A stretch of DNA of 64,000 nucleotides from Pseudaminobacter soli (ex Li et al. 2025) (GTDB taxonomy: Bacteria; Pseudomonadota; Alphaproteobacteria; Rhizobiales; Rhizobiaceae). The stretch is from positions 372,001 to 436,000 of the forward strand of contig NZ_PXYL01000003.1 in NCBI RefSeq assembly GCF_003012705.1. Direction: 5' to 3'. How positions within the stretch are numbered: the first letter of the stretch is position 1; each line of letters starts with the position of its first letter. Positions 17,898-28,123 of the stretch are shown one piece after another. The translations under genes and the position numbers were made by a program. The notes below the pieces were generated by a model. It had not been told where the DNA came from. It worked only from the letters and a program-made list of their open reading frames with translations, and did not search any database.

Positions 17898-19202
17898 ATG
17901 ACCAAGACGGATATTGCGCGACGCGTCTACAACCATACCTGGAAGTTGGACCCGATCGTTCGCAGCCTGCTTGATACCGACTTCTACAAGCTGCTCATGC
18001 TGCAGATGATCTGGGGCATGTATCCCGATGTCGACGTCACGTTTTCGCTGATCAACCGCACCACCTCGGTCAGGCTGGCCGACGAGATCGACGAGCAGGA
18101 GCTGCGCGAGCAGCTGGACTATGCGCGTACGCTGCGCTTCACCAAGAAGGAGATGATCTGGCTGGGCGGCAACACCTTCTATGGCCGCAAGCAGATCTTC
18201 GAGCCCGAGTTCCTGGCCTGGCTGGAGGATTTCCAGCTTCCCGAATACGAGCTCACCAAGCGCGACGGGCAGTATGAGCTCGAGTTCCACGGGCCCTGGA
18301 TGTACACCACGCTGTGGGAAATCCCCGCGCTCGCCATCATCAACGAATTGCGCTCGCGCTCGGCCATGCGCCCCTTCGGCCCCTTCGCGCTCGACGTGCT
18401 CTATGCGCGCGCCAAGGCCAAGCTGTGGGCCAAGACGGAACGGCTGCGCCAACTGCCGGGCCTAAAGGTTTCCGATTTCGGCACGCGCCGCCGCCACTCG
18501 TTCATGTGGCAGCGCTGGTGCGTCGAGGCGCTGAAAGAGGGCATCGGCGAAGCGTTCACCGGCACTTCCAACGTGCTTTTGGCCATGGACACCGACCTCG
18601 AGGCGCTCGGCACAAACGCGCATGAACTGCCGATGGTGCTGGCGGCTTTGGCAAACAACGACCGCGACGTGCGCCAGGCGCCCTACAGGGTCCTGCAGGA
18701 ATGGCAGCGCTACTATGGCGGCAATTTGCTGATCGTCCTGCCGGACACGTTCGGCACCAGCGCGTTCCTGAGCAAGGCACCCGACTGGGTGGCCGACTGG
18801 ACCGGCTTCAGGCCCGACAGCGCTCCAGCGATCGAGGCGGGCGAAAAGATCATGGCCTGGTGGCGCGAAAAGGGCGTCGACCCGCGCAACAAGCTTCTTA
18901 TCTTCTCCGACGGCATGGAGGTCGACACGATCGAAGAGGCGTATCACCACTTCCGTGGCAAGGTGCGCGTGTCCTTCGGCTGGGGCACCAACCTGACCAA
19001 CGACTTCGAGGGTTGTGCGCCGATGGAGACACAGGGCCTCAACGCGATCTCGCTGGTCGCCAAGGTCACCAAGGTGAACGGCCGCGAGGCGGTAAAACTC
19101 TCTGACAACCCCGCCAAGGCGACGGGCGATCCCGAGGAGATGAAGCGCTACCTGGGCATCTTCGGCGAAAAGGACCGCGTCGAACACCTCGTCAAGGTGT
19201 GA
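17898..19202 (+). CDS. pncB: Nicotinate phosphoribosyltransferase
   Basis: A 434-residue cytosolic enzyme that makes nicotinate mononucleotide from nicotinate and PRPP with ATP, the committing step of the Preiss-Handler route. [16 protein letters not shown] (24-39), FGTRRRHSF (about 194-202), and the phosphorylated-histidine region [10 protein letters not shown] (about 235-244) are characteristic; [13 protein letters not shown] and [10 protein letters not shown] form the phosphate-binding end of the barrel. It matches the E. coli-type PncB. It belongs functionally with pncA upstream and converges with aglK. Confidence 0.97.
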   Translation: MTKTDIARRVYNHTWKLDPIVRSLLDTDFYKLLMLQMIWGMYPDVDVTFSLINRTTSVRLADEIDEQELREQLDYARTLRFTKKEMIWLGGNTFYGRKQIFEPEFLAWLEDFQLPEYELTKRDGQYELEFHGPWMYTTLWEIPALAIINELRSRSAMRPFGPFALDVLYARAKAKLWAKTERLRQLPGLKVSDFGTRRRHSFMWQRWCVEALKEGIGEAFTGTSNVLLAMDTDLEALGTNAHELPMVLAALANNDRDVRQAPYRVLQEWQRYYGGNLLIVLPDTFGTSAFLSKAPDWVADWTGFRPDSAPAIEAGEKIMAWWREKGVDPRNKLLIFSDGMEVDTIEEAYHHFRGKVRVSFGWGTNLTNDFEGCAPMETQGLNAISLVAKVTKVNGREAVKLSDNPAKATGDPEEMKRYLGIFGEKDRVEHLVKV

Positions 19203-19255
19203 GCCGCTTCGGAATCCGACCGCCCAGTGCGCGGGGACCCCTCGTTAGCAATAGT

Positions 19256-19298
19256 CCGCTTCCGTTTACACAGGCGGCGCTGTTGTAAACGGAAGCGG
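19256..19298 (+). terminator. Large inverted repeat between convergent pncB and aglK
   Basis: CCGCTTCCGTTTACA (19256-19270) is exactly complementary to TGTAAACGGAAGCGG (19284-19298), 13-base loop. With convergent genes on each side it most likely ends both transcripts, although no long T run follows. Confidence 0.6.
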
Positions 19299-19312
19299 AT
19301 GCCGATCTGGCT

Positions 19313-20428
19313 TCAAGCTGCTACCGCGGCTGCCGCGCCGTTGCGGGCGAAGGAACTGCCGCTTTCGTTGAAGATGTGCAAATTGTCCGCATCGGCCGTC
19401 AGGCGCAGGACGGTGCCGCGCTTGACCATGGCATTGCCGGGCAACTTCGCCACCAGCGGCTGGCCGGTGTGGCCGAGTTCCAGATAGACGAGCTGGACCT
19501 CGCCGAGCTGCTCGACATAGTCGACCACGCCTTCGAACAGGAAGTCGCCGCCATTGGCGATGTAGAGGTCTTCCGGGCGCACGCCGAAGCTGATCTTCGC
19601 GCCCGCCGTGCCGGCCAGCGTGGCAATCGGAACCTCGACCTTGCGGTCACCGACATGCGAAACCGTCGTTCTCGGCCCCGCCTGTTCGATTTTCGCCGGC
19701 AAGATATTCATTGCCGGGGAGCCTATGAACTGCGCCACGAACAGATTGCCGGGGTGGCGATAGAGCTCCATGGGTGTACCGACCTGTTCGACGCGCCCGT
19801 CCTTGAGGACGACGATCCGGTCCGCCAACGTCATCGCCTCGACCTGGTCGTGGGTGACGTAGATCATCGTCGTGTTGGGCATGCTTTCCTTGAGCTTGGC
19901 GATCTCGATGCGGGTTGCAACGCGCAGTGCCGCATCGAGGTTGGACAGAGGCTCGTCGAACAGGAAGACTTTGGGGTTGCGCACGATGGCGCGACCGATG
20001 GCGACGCGCTGGCGCTGGCCGCCGGACAGCGCCTTGGGCAGGCGCTCGAGATATTTCGTCAGCTGCAGGATTTCGGCTGCCTGGCGCACGCGGCGGTCGA
20101 TCTCGGCCTTGCTTTCGCGCGCGATCTTCATGCCGAAGGCCATGTTGTCGTAGACCGTCATGTGCGGATAGAGCGCATAGGACTGGAACACCATGGCGAT
20201 GCCGCGCTTGGAGGGCGGCACGTCGTTCACCGTCTCGCCGGCGATCTGCAGGGTGCCGCCGGTGATGTCCTCGAGCCCGGCGATGGTGCGCAAAAGCGTC
20301 GACTTTCCGCAACCCGAAGGTCCGACGAAGACGATGAACTCGCCCGATTTGATGTCGAGGTCGATGCCGTGAAGGATGTTGAGGTTGCCATACGCCTTCT
20401 TGACGTTCCTCAGCGTGAGATCGGCCAC
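19313..20428 (-). CDS. aglK: Alpha-glucoside ABC transporter, ATP-binding protein
   Basis: A 371-residue MalK-type ATPase that energises sugar import through AglF/AglG. Walker A is GPSGCGKST (36-44), the ABC signature [14 protein letters not shown] (134-147) and Walker B VFLFDEP (154-160) with catalytic Glu159, then the H-loop in THDQVEAMT. The C-terminal 130 residues form the OB-type regulatory domain of the MalK class (GVRPEDLYIANGG). It is the last gene of the operon, 26 bases after aglA, and the order aglE-F-G-A-K is the same as in the characterised Sinorhizobium meliloti agl operon. Confidence 0.93.
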   Translation of the reverse strand: MADLTLRNVKKAYGNLNILHGIDLDIKSGEFIVFVGPSGCGKSTLLRTIAGLEDITGGTLQIAGETVNDVPPSKRGIAMVFQSYALYPHMTVYDNMAFGMKIARESKAEIDRRVRQAAEILQLTKYLERLPKALSGGQRQRVAIGRAIVRNPKVFLFDEPLSNLDAALRVATRIEIAKLKESMPNTTMIYVTHDQVEAMTLADRIVVLKDGRVEQVGTPMELYRHPGNLFVAQFIGSPAMNILPAKIEQAGPRTTVSHVGDRKVEVPIATLAGTAGAKISFGVRPEDLYIANGGDFLFEGVVDYVEQLGEVQLVYLELGHTGQPLVAKLPGNAMVKRGTVLRLTADADNLHIFNESGSSFARNGAAAAVAA

Positions 20429-20454
20429 GATTATTCTCCCCTCTGTCTTCGTGA

Positions 20455-22119
<1,665 letters not shown>

Positions 22120-22124
22120 GGCGG

Positions 22125-23279
22125 TCAGCCTCCTTTGACGGAGCCCGCGAGCAGGCCGCGGACGAAGTAGCGTTGCAGTGAGAAGAACACGGCAAGCGGC
22201 ACCAATATGGTGACGAAGGCCGAAGTTGTCAGGATTTCCCAATTGCCGCCGCGCGAGCCGAGCAGGTTGTTGAGCCTGGCGGTCAGCACCATCTGGTCGG
22301 CATCGGTGCGCAGGAAGACCATCGCCACGAGCAGATCGTTCCAGACCCAAAGGAACTGGAAGATGGCGAAGGATGCCAGCACGGGGAACGACAGAGGCAA
22401 CACGATCTTGACGAAAATCTCGAAGTCGCTGGCGCCGTCGATGCGCGCCGATTCCATGATCTCGCGCGGCAGTCCGGCGATGTAGCTCCTGAGCAGGTAG
22501 ATCGCGAAGGGCAGGCCGAAGCCGGTATGCGCCAGCCAGATGCCGAGATAGGTCTTGGCCGGCACGCCGAAGAAGGCGCCGACGCCGTTGTACATCTTCA
22601 GAAGCGGGATCAGCGACATCTGCAACGGCACCACTAGCAGGCCGATGATGGTGGCGATCAGCAGCGCGCGGCCGGGAAAGCGCATCCAGGCCAGTGCATA
22701 GGCGGCGAAGGCCGCAATCAGGATCGGGATGATGGTGGCGGGCACGGTCACCGTCAGCGAATTGATGAAGGAGCGGCCGATGCCTTCGGAAAGTAGCACT
22801 GTCTTGTAGTTCTCGGCGGTGAAGTCGGGCGGGATCGACGCCGCATAGTAGATGCGCCGGGCGCGATCGCCTTCGAAGGCCACCGGCGAGGACATGACAT
22901 AGGAGCCGTCGTTATTGACCTGTAGCGTCACGCCGTCGCCGAGATCGGCGACAGAGCCGGCCGGGAATTCGGCCGGCGCCTGCGCCTTGATGCCGAAGGC
23001 AGTCAGCGTGCGGCTGTCGCCGGCGCCGAACAGGTTGCCCATGATGAGGAACTTGCCGTCCTTCTCGACCTGATTGGCCGCGCCGCCGAGCCGGCCGGCA
23101 TCGGTGTGGCTCGCGGTGGTCAGAGCCGTCCACCAGCCCGAGGCGACGATCTGGTCCTTCGCGCGCAGCGACGAGACCAGGATGCCGAGCGTCGGGATCG
23201 TCCAGATGATGACGAAGGCGGCAACCGCGATATGGACGCCGAAGCGGCCGAAAAAGGACTTTCCGGGCGAGCGCGCCAT
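22125..23279 (-). CDS. aglG: Alpha-glucoside ABC transporter, permease
   Basis: A 384-residue inner-membrane permease of the MalG type. After TM1 (about 14-34) there is an extended periplasmic segment to about residue 150 (reading like a beta-rich insertion: DGVTLQVNNDGSYVMSS), then TM segments from about 155 on and the EAA loop ESARIDGASDFEIFVKIVLP (about 279-298) that docks to AglK. The insertion makes it about 100 residues longer than ordinary MalG-like permeases, which is normal for AglG. It starts one base after the aglF stop. Confidence 0.92.
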   Translation of the reverse strand: MARSPGKSFFGRFGVHIAVAAFVIIWTIPTLGILVSSLRAKDQIVASGWWTALTTASHTDAGRLGGAANQVEKDGKFLIMGNLFGAGDSRTLTAFGIKAQAPAEFPAGSVADLGDGVTLQVNNDGSYVMSSPVAFEGDRARRIYYAASIPPDFTAENYKTVLLSEGIGRSFINSLTVTVPATIIPILIAAFAAYALAWMRFPGRALLIATIIGLLVVPLQMSLIPLLKMYNGVGAFFGVPAKTYLGIWLAHTGFGLPFAIYLLRSYIAGLPREIMESARIDGASDFEIFVKIVLPLSFPVLASFAIFQFLWVWNDLLVAMVFLRTDADQMVLTARLNNLLGSRGGNWEILTTSAFVTILVPLAVFFSLQRYFVRGLLAGSVKGG

Positions 23280-23280
23280 C

Positions 23281-24291
23281 TCAGTGTCCTCCGCCTTCGC
23301 GGGTTGCCTGGCGGATGTTCCAGATCATGATCGGCACCACTGCCAGCATGATGACGATGGCGATGGTGGCGCCCCGGCCGTAATCGGTGCCGCGGAACAT
23401 CCAGTCGAACATCAAGTTTGCCAGCGTGTTTGTGTTCCACTGGCCGTTGGTCATGGTCAGGATGATGTCGAACACCTTCAGCACCAGTATGGTGATCGTG
23501 GTCCACACCACCGCAATGGTGCCCCAGATCTGCGGGATCATGATCTTCCAGAAGATCTGGAAGGGGCTTGCGCCATCGATCGTCGCTGCCTCGATGGTTT
23601 CTTCCGGAATGCCGCGCAGCGCCGAGGACAGGATCACCATGGCAAAGCCGGTCTGGATCCAGATCAGGATGACCATCAGGAAGAAATTGTTCCAGAACGG
23701 CGTCGAAACCCACACCTGCGGATCGCCGCCGAAAAACTGGACGAGCGCGTTGAGGATGCCGATCTGGGTCTGGCCGTCGCCGCGATATTCGTAGACGAAT
23801 TTCCAGATGACGCTGGCGCCGACGAAGGAGATGGCGAGCGGCATGAAGATCAGGCTCTTGGCGATGGTGCCCCACCAGATGCGGTCGGTTAGAACCGCAA
23901 TCACCAGCCCGAGGAAGGTGCAGGCGGCGGGCACGACCAGCAGCCACAGCAGATTGTTGAAGATCGCCTGACGGAATTCGCGGTCGCCCAGCGCCCATGA
24001 ATAGTTGGAGAGGCCGACGAAGCTCTGGCCGCCGCGATCGTGGAACGAATAGTAGAAGGTCGCGATGGCCGGGTAGATCAGATAAACGGTGAGGATGATC
24101 AGCGCGGGGCCGACGAACAGCCAGGGCCGGATGTAGCCCTGCCTGCGCAAGTTGTCGATCGCGGCCGCACCCGACACGCCGCGCGAGGGAAAGACGAGGT
24201 CGATCAGGCGGTTGGCGCCCCAGAAATAGATCACACAGCCACCCACGCCGATGAGCACCGTTATGATCGCCGAGAGTATCTGTGCCGTCAT
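23281..24291 (-). CDS. aglF: Alpha-glucoside ABC transporter, permease
   Basis: A 336-residue inner-membrane permease of the MalF type with about eight hydrophobic segments (first two at 5-25 and 52-72). The EAA loop reads EAATIDGASPFQIFWKIMIP (about 231-250) and contacts the ATPase AglK. Together with AglG it forms the pore for the alpha-glucoside delivered by AglE. AGGGAA lies upstream of the ATG. A repeat-containing 190-base gap separates it from aglE, so its expression relative to the binding protein may be tuned there. Confidence 0.92.
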   Translation of the reverse strand: MTAQILSAIITVLIGVGGCVIYFWGANRLIDLVFPSRGVSGAAAIDNLRRQGYIRPWLFVGPALIILTVYLIYPAIATFYYSFHDRGGQSFVGLSNYSWALGDREFRQAIFNNLLWLLVVPAACTFLGLVIAVLTDRIWWGTIAKSLIFMPLAISFVGASVIWKFVYEYRGDGQTQIGILNALVQFFGGDPQVWVSTPFWNNFFLMVILIWIQTGFAMVILSSALRGIPEETIEAATIDGASPFQIFWKIMIPQIWGTIAVVWTTITILVLKVFDIILTMTNGQWNTNTLANLMFDWMFRGTDYGRGATIAIVIMLAVVPIMIWNIRQATREGGGH

Positions 24292-24340
24292 GGGATCGTT
24301 CCCTGTTCAACGGACTGGTTCGTTACGTCACCGGAAGAAA

Positions 24341-24462
24341 TGCCCCCTCATCCGGCCGCGGCGCCTGTCCCCGGGCTTGCCAAAGGCAGACCCCAGGGCG
24401 GCCACCCTTCTCCCCGGCGGGGAGAGGGGGGCTGAGCGCAGCGGAGGGCCGGTGAGGGGGCA
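24341..24462. repeat. Long palindromic repeat between aglE and aglF
   Basis: TGCCCCCTCATCCGGCC (24341-24357) pairs, with one bulged base, to GGCCGGTGAGGGGGCA (24447-24462); an inner hairpin is made of CTTCTCCCC and GGGGAGAGG. It is a Rhizobiales-type extragenic palindrome with the same end motifs as 9523-9592. In an mRNA read from aglE it would form a stable stem. Confidence 0.6.
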
Positions 24463-24482
24463 TGGGCGGGAGGATGCCGCCG

Positions 24483-25841
24483 CTACTTGATCGCGTCCCA
24501 ACTCTTCTGGATGTCAGCCGCCACGTCCGCCGCCGGCTTGCCGCCGACCAGATCGATCATGCCCGTCCAGAAGGAGCCGGCGCCGATCTTGCCCGGCATC
24601 AGGTCCGAACCGTCGAAGCGGAAGGTCGAGGCCGTGGCAAGGATCTCGCCCTGCTTCTTCAGCGCGGCGCTGGCATAGGCGTCGGTGTTGACCGACTTGA
24701 ACGGGGTGACGAAGCTGCCCTGCGCCATCCAGAGCTCATGCGCCAGCGGCATCTTCAGGAATTCGATGAAGGCGCGCGCCGCCTTCGAATCCTTGGTGAT
24801 CATCGCCAGCGTGCCGGCGCCCTCGACTGGCGTGCCGAGTTCCGGCTTCGACGCATAGGCCGGGAAGTAGAAAAAGTCCGCGTCCTGGCCGAGCTTGGTG
24901 CCTTCGGGGAAGAAGGAGGGGATGAACGACGCCTGATGGTGCAGATAGCACTTCGGCGGCACCGCGAAGAGGCCCTTGGGGCTGTCGCGGAAGTCGGTTG
25001 CGGCCACCGCCGCAGCGCCGCCGTCGACCATCTTGTCGTCGGTCGCGATCTTGGCGAAGATTTCGAGCGCATTGACGACGCGTGCGTCGGTGAAGGGGAT
25101 TTCGTTGGTGGTCCACTTGTCGTAGACATCCGCCGGCTGTGTGCGCAGCATGATGTCCTCGACCCAGTCGGTCGCGGGCCAGCCGGTGGCGCCGCCCGAT
25201 CCCAGGCCGATGCACCACGGCTTGTGGCCGTCGGCGACGATTTTCTGCTCCAGCTCGGCAAGCTCTTCCTGCGTCTTCGGGACCTTGTAGCCGGCTTCCT
25301 CGAAATTGTCGGGCGAGTACCACACCAGCCCCTTCACGTCGGCCTTGTAGGGGAAGGCGAAGAAGCCGGACTTGCCGTCCTTGTCCTTGTAGGTGCCGAG
25401 ATCGGCCCAGGACTGGCCGGCGGCGTAGTTCTCCTTGATCCAGGCGGCGGTATCGTCACCGAGGGGCGTCAGGAAGCCCTTGGCGGCGAGGTCCTGGATC
25501 AGGCCCGGCTGCGGCAGGATGGCGATGTTGGGCGGGCTGCCGGCCTGGGTGTCGATGACGATCTGCTGCTCGTAGTTTTCCGACGACGAGTATTTCAGGT
25601 CGACGCCGGTGGCCTCGACGAAATATTCGAGCACGCTGCGCACCAGTGCCTCGTCCTCGCCGCGCCAGGGGCCGAAGATCGTCAGCGTCTCGCCCTTCAG
25701 GTCGAACTTCTTGAGGTCGTCAAGGTTCGCCCAGTGGAAGCGGGCGTCTTCGCCCGGCTTGAACTTCAGTTCCGCATGCGCAGGCGCACTGGCGAGCGCG
25801 AGTGCGGTCAGCGCTACGCCCAGCAAAAAGCCGTTCTTCAT
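24483..25841 (-). CDS. aglE: Alpha-glucoside ABC transporter, periplasmic binding protein
   Basis: A 452-residue solute-binding protein (family 1, maltose-binding type). The Sec signal peptide is MKNGFLLGVALTALALASA with cleavage after AHA (about residue 23). The mature part starts ELKFKPGEDARFHW, and the MalE-like pattern GAGTLAMITKDSKAARAFIEFL sits around residues 335-356. It captures alpha-glucosides in the periplasm for AglFG. It is the first gene of the operon, under a strong-looking promoter with a LacI-type operator, and is divergent from aglR. Confidence 0.92.
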   Translation of the reverse strand: MKNGFLLGVALTALALASAPAHAELKFKPGEDARFHWANLDDLKKFDLKGETLTIFGPWRGEDEALVRSVLEYFVEATGVDLKYSSSENYEQQIVIDTQAGSPPNIAILPQPGLIQDLAAKGFLTPLGDDTAAWIKENYAAGQSWADLGTYKDKDGKSGFFAFPYKADVKGLVWYSPDNFEEAGYKVPKTQEELAELEQKIVADGHKPWCIGLGSGGATGWPATDWVEDIMLRTQPADVYDKWTTNEIPFTDARVVNALEIFAKIATDDKMVDGGAAAVAATDFRDSPKGLFAVPPKCYLHHQASFIPSFFPEGTKLGQDADFFYFPAYASKPELGTPVEGAGTLAMITKDSKAARAFIEFLKMPLAHELWMAQGSFVTPFKSVNTDAYASAALKKQGEILATASTFRFDGSDLMPGKIGAGSFWTGMIDLVGGKPAADVAADIQKSWDAIK

Positions 25842-25962
25842 CGATTGTCCTCCCGTTCGGTCATCTCCCCGGACGAACCTCCATTCGTCCCGCCGACACT
25901 GCCCCGGGCATTCCGCCTCAAGCGGAACTGCAGCTTCCGAAAGAACTTTCTCTCGAAAGTTT

Positions 25963-25976
25963 CCAAAGCGCTTTGG
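25963..25976. promoter_or_regulatory. LacI/AglR-type operator for aglE
   Basis: Perfect 14-base palindrome CCAAAGCGCTTTGG. The AAAGCG/CGCTTT half-sites are typical of LacI-family regulators. It begins 9 bases downstream of the predicted -10 of the aglE promoter, so a bound repressor would cover the transcription start. Confidence 0.7.
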
Positions 25977-25984
25977 CTGACAAT

Positions 25985-26014
25985 ATCATCGGCTCGAAAC
26001 GAGAAACGTGTCAA
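25985..26014 (-). promoter_or_regulatory. Predicted promoter of aglEFGAK
   Basis: On the minus strand TTGACA (26014-26009), 18 bases, GATGAT (25990-25985). The -35 is a consensus match. The predicted start near 25978 falls beside the palindrome at 25963-25976. The 349-base aglE-aglR interval otherwise holds only the second operator. Confidence 0.55.
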
Positions 26015-26162
26015 GCGGCATATTGTACGAATCGATTTAAATCGCGGTTTCCGGTGCATTGCAGCAAGTTTTTAGCGCTGCACCAGCAATTTCCGCTTCT
26101 GAAATGCGGCTGTCCGGCCTATTGTGATTGCTGTTAACGGGGAAGTAACTTTCCGTATTTTG

Positions 26163-26172
26163 AAAGCGCTTT
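26163..26172. promoter_or_regulatory. Second LacI-type operator, next to aglR
   Basis: AAAGCGCTTT, the same core as at 25965-25974, 18 bases before the GTG start of aglR. It suggests autoregulation, or DNA looping with the first operator 198 bases away. Confidence 0.6.
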
Positions 26173-26190
26173 GGGAATGCGAGGCCAGCG

Positions 26191-27213
26191 GTGAACCTCA
26201 AACAGCTCGCGCTCATGCTCGACCTGTCACAGACCACGGTCAGCCGGGCGCTCAATGGGTATCCGGAAGTCAGCGAGGAAACGCGCCGGCGCGTCGCGGA
26301 CGCCGCCAAGCGGCATGGCTACAGGCCCAATCCGAGCGCGCGGCGGCTGGCAACGGGCAAGGCCGGGATGATCGGCTATGTCATGCCCGCCGGCGGCAGC
26401 GTCGACATCGATCCGCATTTCGTCGAGTTCCTGTCGGGTCTCGGCGACTATGCGCGGGCGCACGAACTCGATCTCGTGCTGTCTCCGGCCGAGGCGGGCG
26501 ACGAGGAGACGACCTATCGGCGGGTGGTCGCCAACAAGCAGGTCGACGCCCTCTATATTTCCGCCCCGCGTCATGCCGACGGGCGCATCGTGCTCGCCCA
26601 GCAACTGGGCATCCCCTACATCGTCCACGGCCGCAGCGAAGGGCTCGACTTCGAGTATCCGTTCCTCGACATCGACAACGAGGCCGCCTTCCATTCGGCA
26701 ACGCGGCTGCTGCTGCAACTCGGCCACAAACGCATCGCGCTGATAAACGGTGATGAAACGCAGACCTTTGCCATCTTCCGCGAGCGTGGCGTGCAGCGTG
26801 CGCTCGCCGCGCGCGAGCTAGCCCTACCGCCGTCGCTGGTGCGCTCGGTGGCGATGACCGAGGAGAACGGCTACCGCGCGACCCGCAGCCTTTTGGAGCA
26901 AGGCGAGGCGCCGACGGCAATCGTCTGCTCGAGCCTTATCATGGCGCTTGGCGTCGTGCGGGCTGTGCGCGATCTCGGCCTGACCATCCCCCGCGATCTG
27001 TCGCTGGTCGCCCATGACGACGTCTTCCCGTGGCTGAAGCCGGAGAGTTTCCCCGTGCCGCTGTCCACCACGCGCTCTTCGATCCGCGCGGCGGGCCAAC
27101 GGATAGCCGAGCGGCTGGCCGCGCGCATTTCAGGGCTCGAAACGGGAGCGCGCGGCGAGATATGGCCGGTCGATCTCGTGGTGCGCGGCTCGATCGGCGG
27201 AGCGCGGGCCTGA
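26191..27213 (+). CDS. aglR: LacI-family regulator of alpha-glucoside utilisation
   Basis: A 340-residue repressor. The helix-turn-helix LKQLALMLDLSQTTVSRALN (3-22) and the hinge helix YRPNPSARRLATGK (about 47-60) are typical LacI; the rest is a periplasmic-binding-protein fold for the inducer. The GTG start has GAGG 7 bases upstream; an ATG slightly earlier (26178) is out of frame. Divergent orientation to aglE and two AAAGCGCTTT sites in the shared region support control of the agl operon, as for S. meliloti AglR. Confidence 0.92.
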   Translation: MNLKQLALMLDLSQTTVSRALNGYPEVSEETRRRVADAAKRHGYRPNPSARRLATGKAGMIGYVMPAGGSVDIDPHFVEFLSGLGDYARAHELDLVLSPAEAGDEETTYRRVVANKQVDALYISAPRHADGRIVLAQQLGIPYIVHGRSEGLDFEYPFLDIDNEAAFHSATRLLLQLGHKRIALINGDETQTFAIFRERGVQRALAARELALPPSLVRSVAMTEENGYRATRSLLEQGEAPTAIVCSSLIMALGVVRAVRDLGLTIPRDLSLVAHDDVFPWLKPESFPVPLSTTRSSIRAAGQRIAERLAARISGLETGARGEIWPVDLVVRGSIGGARA

Positions 27214-27310
27214 GGACGAGAAAGTCCGCGCGGATTTGACTATCGACAATCGCCACGCAGGGCATTAGGGCGGTCGGAACAAAACAGTCTCGACCCTGAA
27301 AGGCCCGGAC

Positions 27311-27985
27311 ATGACCGCAAAAACCCTGATCGCCCCCTCGGTTCTGTCGGCCGATTTCTCCCGCCTCGGCGACGAGGTCGAGGCGGTCGCCGCCGCCGGC
27401 GCCGACTGGATCCATCTTGACGTGATGGACGGCCATTTCGTTCCCAACATCACCTTCGGCCCGCAGGTCATCAAGGCGATCCGCAACCGCACCGACAAGG
27501 TGTTCGACTGCCATCTGATGATCGCGCCCGCCGATCCCTATCTGGCGGCCTTTGCCGACGCCGGTTGCGACATTATCACGGTGCACGCCGAGGCCGGCCC
27601 GCATCTCGACCGCTCGCTGCAGGCGATCAGGAACCTCGGCAAGAAGGCGGGTGTCTCGCTCAACCCGTCGACGCCGGAAAACGTCATCGAATATGTGCTC
27701 GACCGGCTCGACCTGGTGCTCTTGATGACGGTCAACCCCGGCTTCGGCGGCCAGGCCTTCATTCCGGCGGTGGTGGAGAAGGTGAAGCGCGTCAAGGCGC
27801 TGATCGGCAACCGGCCGATCGACATCGAGATCGATGGCGGCGTGACGCCCGAGACCGCGCCGCTGGTCACGGCCGCCGGCGCCAATGTGCTGGTGGCGGG
27901 CTCGGCCGTGTTCAAGGGCGGTAGCGCGGACGCCTATGCCAAGAACATCGCCGCCATCCGGGCAGCCGGCGACGGCGCGCTCTGA
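27311..27985 (+). CDS. rpe: Ribulose-phosphate 3-epimerase
   Basis: A 224-residue TIM-barrel enzyme interconverting ribulose 5-phosphate and xylulose 5-phosphate in the pentose phosphate and Calvin routes. [14 protein letters not shown] (6-19) opens the barrel; [13 protein letters not shown] (36-48) carries the metal His and Asp; [25 protein letters not shown] and AGSAVFKG complete the signature. AAAGG precedes the ATG. It follows aglR by about 100 bases on the same strand but is probably an independent unit, with a hairpin after its stop. Confidence 0.97.
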   Translation: MTAKTLIAPSVLSADFSRLGDEVEAVAAAGADWIHLDVMDGHFVPNITFGPQVIKAIRNRTDKVFDCHLMIAPADPYLAAFADAGCDIITVHAEAGPHLDRSLQAIRNLGKKAGVSLNPSTPENVIEYVLDRLDLVLLMTVNPGFGGQAFIPAVVEKVKRVKALIGNRPIDIEIDGGVTPETAPLVTAAGANVLVAGSAVFKGGSADAYAKNIAAIRAAGDGAL

Positions 27986-27992
27986 CACTTTT

Positions 27993-28012
27993 GGCGAGGG
28001 TTACCCCTCGCC
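27993..28012 (+). terminator. Hairpin after rpe
   Basis: GGCGAGGG (27993-28000), loop TTAC, CCCTCGCC (28005-28012), directly downstream of the rpe stop. It is stable, but only a short T-rich tail follows. Confidence 0.55.
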
Positions 28013-28021
28013 ATCAGTTTC

Positions 28022-28122
28022 TAGAGCGAGATGAACTTTTCGTTGAATCGCAATCTCGCTCTAAGCTTTTGTTTTTGGGGCATGATCTTGTCCGAAAAGT
28101 CTGCAACTTTTCGGGATCATGC
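28022..28122. repeat. Two adjacent palindromic elements (RIME-like)
   Basis: First: TAGAGCGAGAT (28022-28032) with ATCTCGCTCTA (28053-28063). Second: GCATGATC (28080-28087) with GATCATGC (28115-28122), enclosing CCGAAAAGT (28092-28100) and ACTTTTCGG (28106-28114). The second has the look of the widespread Rhizobiales palindromic element with a CCGAAAAG/CTTTTCGG core. They fill the space between convergent rpe and nagA and abut the nagA stop. Confidence 0.7.
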
Positions 28123-28123
28123 T

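Noticed and set aside
24462-26075. Long plus-strand open frame (537 codons)
   Set aside because: Antisense to aglE; no signal or domain, and the agl operon order confirms the minus strand.
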